From Candidatus Woesearchaeota archaeon (GTDB lineage: Archaea > Nanobdellota > Nanobdellia > Woesearchaeales > WJKL01), in contig JAHWIT010000039.1 of the NCBI GenBank assembly GCA_019322455.1, forward strand, positions 1 through 7,235: a stretch of 7,235 nt of DNA. The letters are read 5' to 3'. The position numbers were made by a program, and so were the translations under genes. Positions 6,274 through 7,235 of the stretch are shown in pieces. A model generated the notes under the pieces. That model ran no database searches and was not told the origin of the DNA. It saw nothing but the letters and a program-made list of their open reading frames with translations. Position 1 is the first letter of the stretch; the number at the start of each line of letters is the position of its first letter.

Positions 6274-6618
6274 ATGGAAGACAATCCTACAATAGAAGAG
6301 ATAATTTTGGAAAAGAATAAATCTGATGCTAATTTTGACAAAGCTTCAGATAGATTTTATAGAAGCACTATTGTTGAGGTTTGGAATATTGTTGGACTTC
6401 CTATAATAACACAAATTACATTTTCATTTTATTCAGCTGGATATTATGGATTAGCTGCTCTTTCTGCAATAGCAACTGTTATAACAGCAGAAAATATTTT
6501 GGAGAATTATAGAGGTTACAGAGATTCAGTTGTAGTAATGGAATTTGAAAATCAAAGATATAGTAATAATAATAAGAAACTGCGTTATTTTCTAGAAAAT
6601 CAAGAAATAGAAAATTAG
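6274..6618 (+). CDS. Hypothetical small membrane protein, 114 aa
   Basis: I do not recognise a family. The protein has a polar, acidic N-terminus (residues 1-30, rich in Glu, Asp and Lys). Two closely spaced hydrophobic segments follow, at about 32-53 (IVGLPIITQITFSF in the middle) and 57-72 (GYYGLAALSAIATVIT), probably a helical hairpin in the membrane. The C-terminus (73-114) is polar and Asn/Glu-rich, ending near NQEIEN. Codon use resembles the neighbours, and a TATA box 30 nt before the ATG supports expression from its own, probably leaderless, promoter. It follows polB by 35 bp on the same strand, but a functional link is not evident. No catalytic or metal-binding motif is visible. The ORF is probably real because it is long for the gap, has a promoter at the right distance and has coherent membrane topology. 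Confidence 0.7.
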   Translation: MEDNPTIEEIILEKNKSDANFDKASDRFYRSTIVEVWNIVGLPIITQITFSFYSAGYYGLAALSAIATVITAENILENYRGYRDSVVVMEFENQRYSNNNKKLRYFLENQEIEN

Positions 6619-6624
6619 GTTAAA

Positions 6625-6643
6625 TTTTAATTTCTCTTTCTCG
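6625..6643 (+). terminator. Weak T/C-rich terminator-like tract
   Basis: The plus strand reads TTTTAATTTCTCTTTCTC shortly after the stop at 6616-6618 and before the DUF5320 promoter. It is consistent with archaeal oligo-T termination but has no run longer than four T. Confidence 0.3.
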
Positions 6644-6663
6644 TCTAAAACAGCTTTGAAAAA

Positions 6664-6678
6664 CGAAACATTTATATA
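6664..6678 (+). promoter_or_regulatory. BRE and TATA box of the DUF5320 operon
   Basis: CGAAACA (6664-6670) followed by TTTATATA (6671-6678) is a strong archaeal BRE/TATA pair, nearly the same as at the histone gene. By the spacing seen elsewhere, transcription should start near 6699-6702, giving a leader of about 60 nt before the ATG at 6761. Confidence 0.75.
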
Positions 6679-6682
6679 GTTG

Positions 6683-6726
6683 TTATGAATATATATTCAT
6701 TATACATTATGAATAATAATTCATAA
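6683..6726. promoter_or_regulatory. Twin palindromic operator sites downstream of the DUF5320 TATA box
   Basis: Site 1 is TTATGAAT-ATAT-ATTCATTA (6683-6702); its core 6685-6700 is a perfect 16-bp palindrome. Site 2 is TTATGAAT-AATA-ATTCATAA (6707-6726), with perfect 8-bp arms. They share 8-bp left arms and a 4-bp centre length, and their centres are 24 bp apart. Site 1 runs from just after the TATA box to the expected transcription start, and site 2 lies in the early leader. That position fits a repressor that binds as two dimers and blocks RNA polymerase. The regulator is not in the window. Confidence 0.65.
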
Positions 6727-6747
6727 CTAAAATTCAAATAAAACCAT

Positions 6748-6755
6748 GGAGGTGG
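6748..6755 (+). promoter_or_regulatory. Strong Shine-Dalgarno deciding the DUF5320 start
   Basis: GGAGGTGG ends 5 nt before the ATG at 6761 and overlaps the upstream ATG at 6746. It would be unused if translation began at 6746, so it fixes the start at 6761. Confidence 0.8.
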
Positions 6756-6760
6756 TTAAT

Positions 6761-7126
6761 ATGCCAGGACAAGATGGAACAGGTCCAATGGGAACAGGAC
6801 CAACAGGATGGGGCTTAGGCCCTTGCGGAGCAGGAATGAGGAGAGGCTTTGGAAGAGGTTTCAGAGGCAGAGGCTTTGGAAGAGGTTTTGGATGGAGAAG
6901 ATGGGAATTTGCTCCAGTAGCACCGATACAACCAGTTGGGCAGCCCCAACCAATATATCCAACACCAACACAGCCAGTTTATCCGCAACAGCCGCAACCA
7001 ACAAAAGAGCAGGAAAAACAAATGCTTGAGCAAGAAGCAAAAGCAATCGAAGAAGAACAGAAAGAATTAAATAAAGAATTAGAAGAAGTAAAGAAAAGGA
7101 TGGATGAATTAAAAAAGCAGAAATAA
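6761..7126 (+). CDS. DUF5320 family protein: Gly/Arg-rich head, Pro/Gln linker, C-terminal coiled coil
   Basis: A 121-residue protein. The start MPGQDGTGPMGTGP is the DUF5320 signature, a family of unknown function in archaea and anaerobic bacteria, often found near iron-sulfur or molybdenum cofactor genes (family knowledge). Residues 17-47 are rich in Gly, Arg and Phe, with repeats of RGFGRGF and RGRGFG and a single Cys22. Residues 50-80 are a Pro/Gln linker (PIQPVGQPQPIYP, PQQPQP). Residues 81-121 are a charged Glu/Lys coiled coil with Leu at heptad positions (ELNKELEEVKKRMDELKK). Such a build suggests oligomerisation plus an RNA- or surface-binding basic tail; that role is inference. The start at 6761 is chosen over the in-frame ATG 6746 because GGAGGTGG (6748-6755) is a strong Shine-Dalgarno 5 nt before it and the family begins MPG. 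A PduL-type gene follows 9 nt downstream, probably in the same operon. Confidence 0.88.
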   Translation: MPGQDGTGPMGTGPTGWGLGPCGAGMRRGFGRGFRGRGFGRGFGWRRWEFAPVAPIQPVGQPQPIYPTPTQPVYPQQPQPTKEQEKQMLEQEAKAIEEEQKELNKELEEVKKRMDELKKQK

Positions 7127-7135
7127 TAGTAACAA

Positions 7136-7235
7136 ATGTTAGATAGTGATAAGATACCAGTTGAGGTATCAAATAGACATGTGCATCTTTCAAGAGAACA
7201 CATAGAACTTTTATTTGGAAAGGAGCATCAACTTA
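7136..7235 (+). CDS. pduL: PduL-type phosphate acyltransferase (phosphotransacylase), N-terminus only
   Basis: Only 33 codons plus one base are inside the window; the gene runs off the right edge. The sequence DKIPVEVSNRHVHLSREHIE followed by LLFGKEHQL matches the N-terminus of PduL phosphotransacylases, which share the signature VSxRHVHLS and an LFG motif about eight residues later. PduL moves an acyl group between CoA and phosphate (acetyl-CoA or propanoyl-CoA to the acyl phosphate), which feeds acetate kinase and ATP formation. The HVH pair here (His15, His17) matches the family's metal-coordinating histidines. No encapsulation peptide precedes it, so a cytoplasmic fermentation role is more likely than a microcompartment one (inference). 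The ATG lies 9 nt after the DUF5320 stop with no clear Shine-Dalgarno of its own, consistent with co-transcription and coupled translation. Confidence 0.85.
   Translation, partial: MLDSDKIPVEVSNRHVHLSREHIELLFGKEHQL

Noticed and set aside
6746..6760. ATG at 6746 as the start of the DUF5320 protein
   Set aside because: It would place the GGAGGTGG Shine-Dalgarno inside the coding region and add MEVVN before the conserved MPG start.
6808..7203. Overlapping ORFs in other frames across the DUF5320 gene and the pduL start
   Set aside because: They are low-complexity shadows of the repetitive Gly/Arg, Pro/Gln and Glu/Lys codons; the DUF5320 frame has the signature N-terminus and Shine-Dalgarno.

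Overview
The window looks like a piece of an AT-rich archaeal chromosome, most likely from a DPANN archaeon (Woesearchaeota/Pacearchaeota-like; this placement is inference). The archaeal signs are seen directly: BRE/TATA-type promoters, several genes whose ATG sits about 30 bp after the first T of the TATA box (leaderless), an archaeal-type GluRS C-terminus, a family B DNA polymerase ending in a PCNA-binding peptide, and a tiny histone-fold protein.

Layout, left to right. Positions 1-380 (+) hold the C-terminal end of glutamyl-tRNA synthetase. It meets, stop codon against stop codon, a minus-strand pair: a CaCA-family sodium/calcium exchanger (1920 or 1941 down to 862) followed by a DUF2391 four-helix membrane protein (836 down to 381). 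Divergent from the exchanger is a 53-aa histone-fold gene (2064-2225, +). The 251-bp gap after it holds a T-rich terminator and three abutting hairpins (2256-2418), then the polB promoter, whose TATA box lies inside a 7-bp-arm inverted repeat. The gene polB (2477-6238) is full length and is interrupted by a 434-residue intein with a LAGLIDADG endonuclease, inserted between the two catalytic aspartates of motif C. Next come a small unrecognised membrane protein (6274-6618) and a promoter with two adjacent palindromic operator-like sites. These are followed by a DUF5320-type Gly/Arg-rich coiled-coil protein (6761-7126) and, 9 nt later, the first 33 codons of a PduL-type phosphotransacylase (7136 to the edge).

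Functionally the window mixes information processing (GluRS, PolB, histone-like protein) with ion transport and the start of a probable acyl-phosphate energy-metabolism operon. Two initiation styles coexist. DUF2391, polB, the 6274 gene and probably the exchanger look leaderless. The histone and DUF5320 genes have real 5' leaders with GAGGTG/GGAGGTGG Shine-Dalgarno sites. The only mobile element recognised is the intein. The least explained pieces are the three-hairpin block, the twin operators before DUF5320, and a C2H2-like Cys/His cluster inside the intein.
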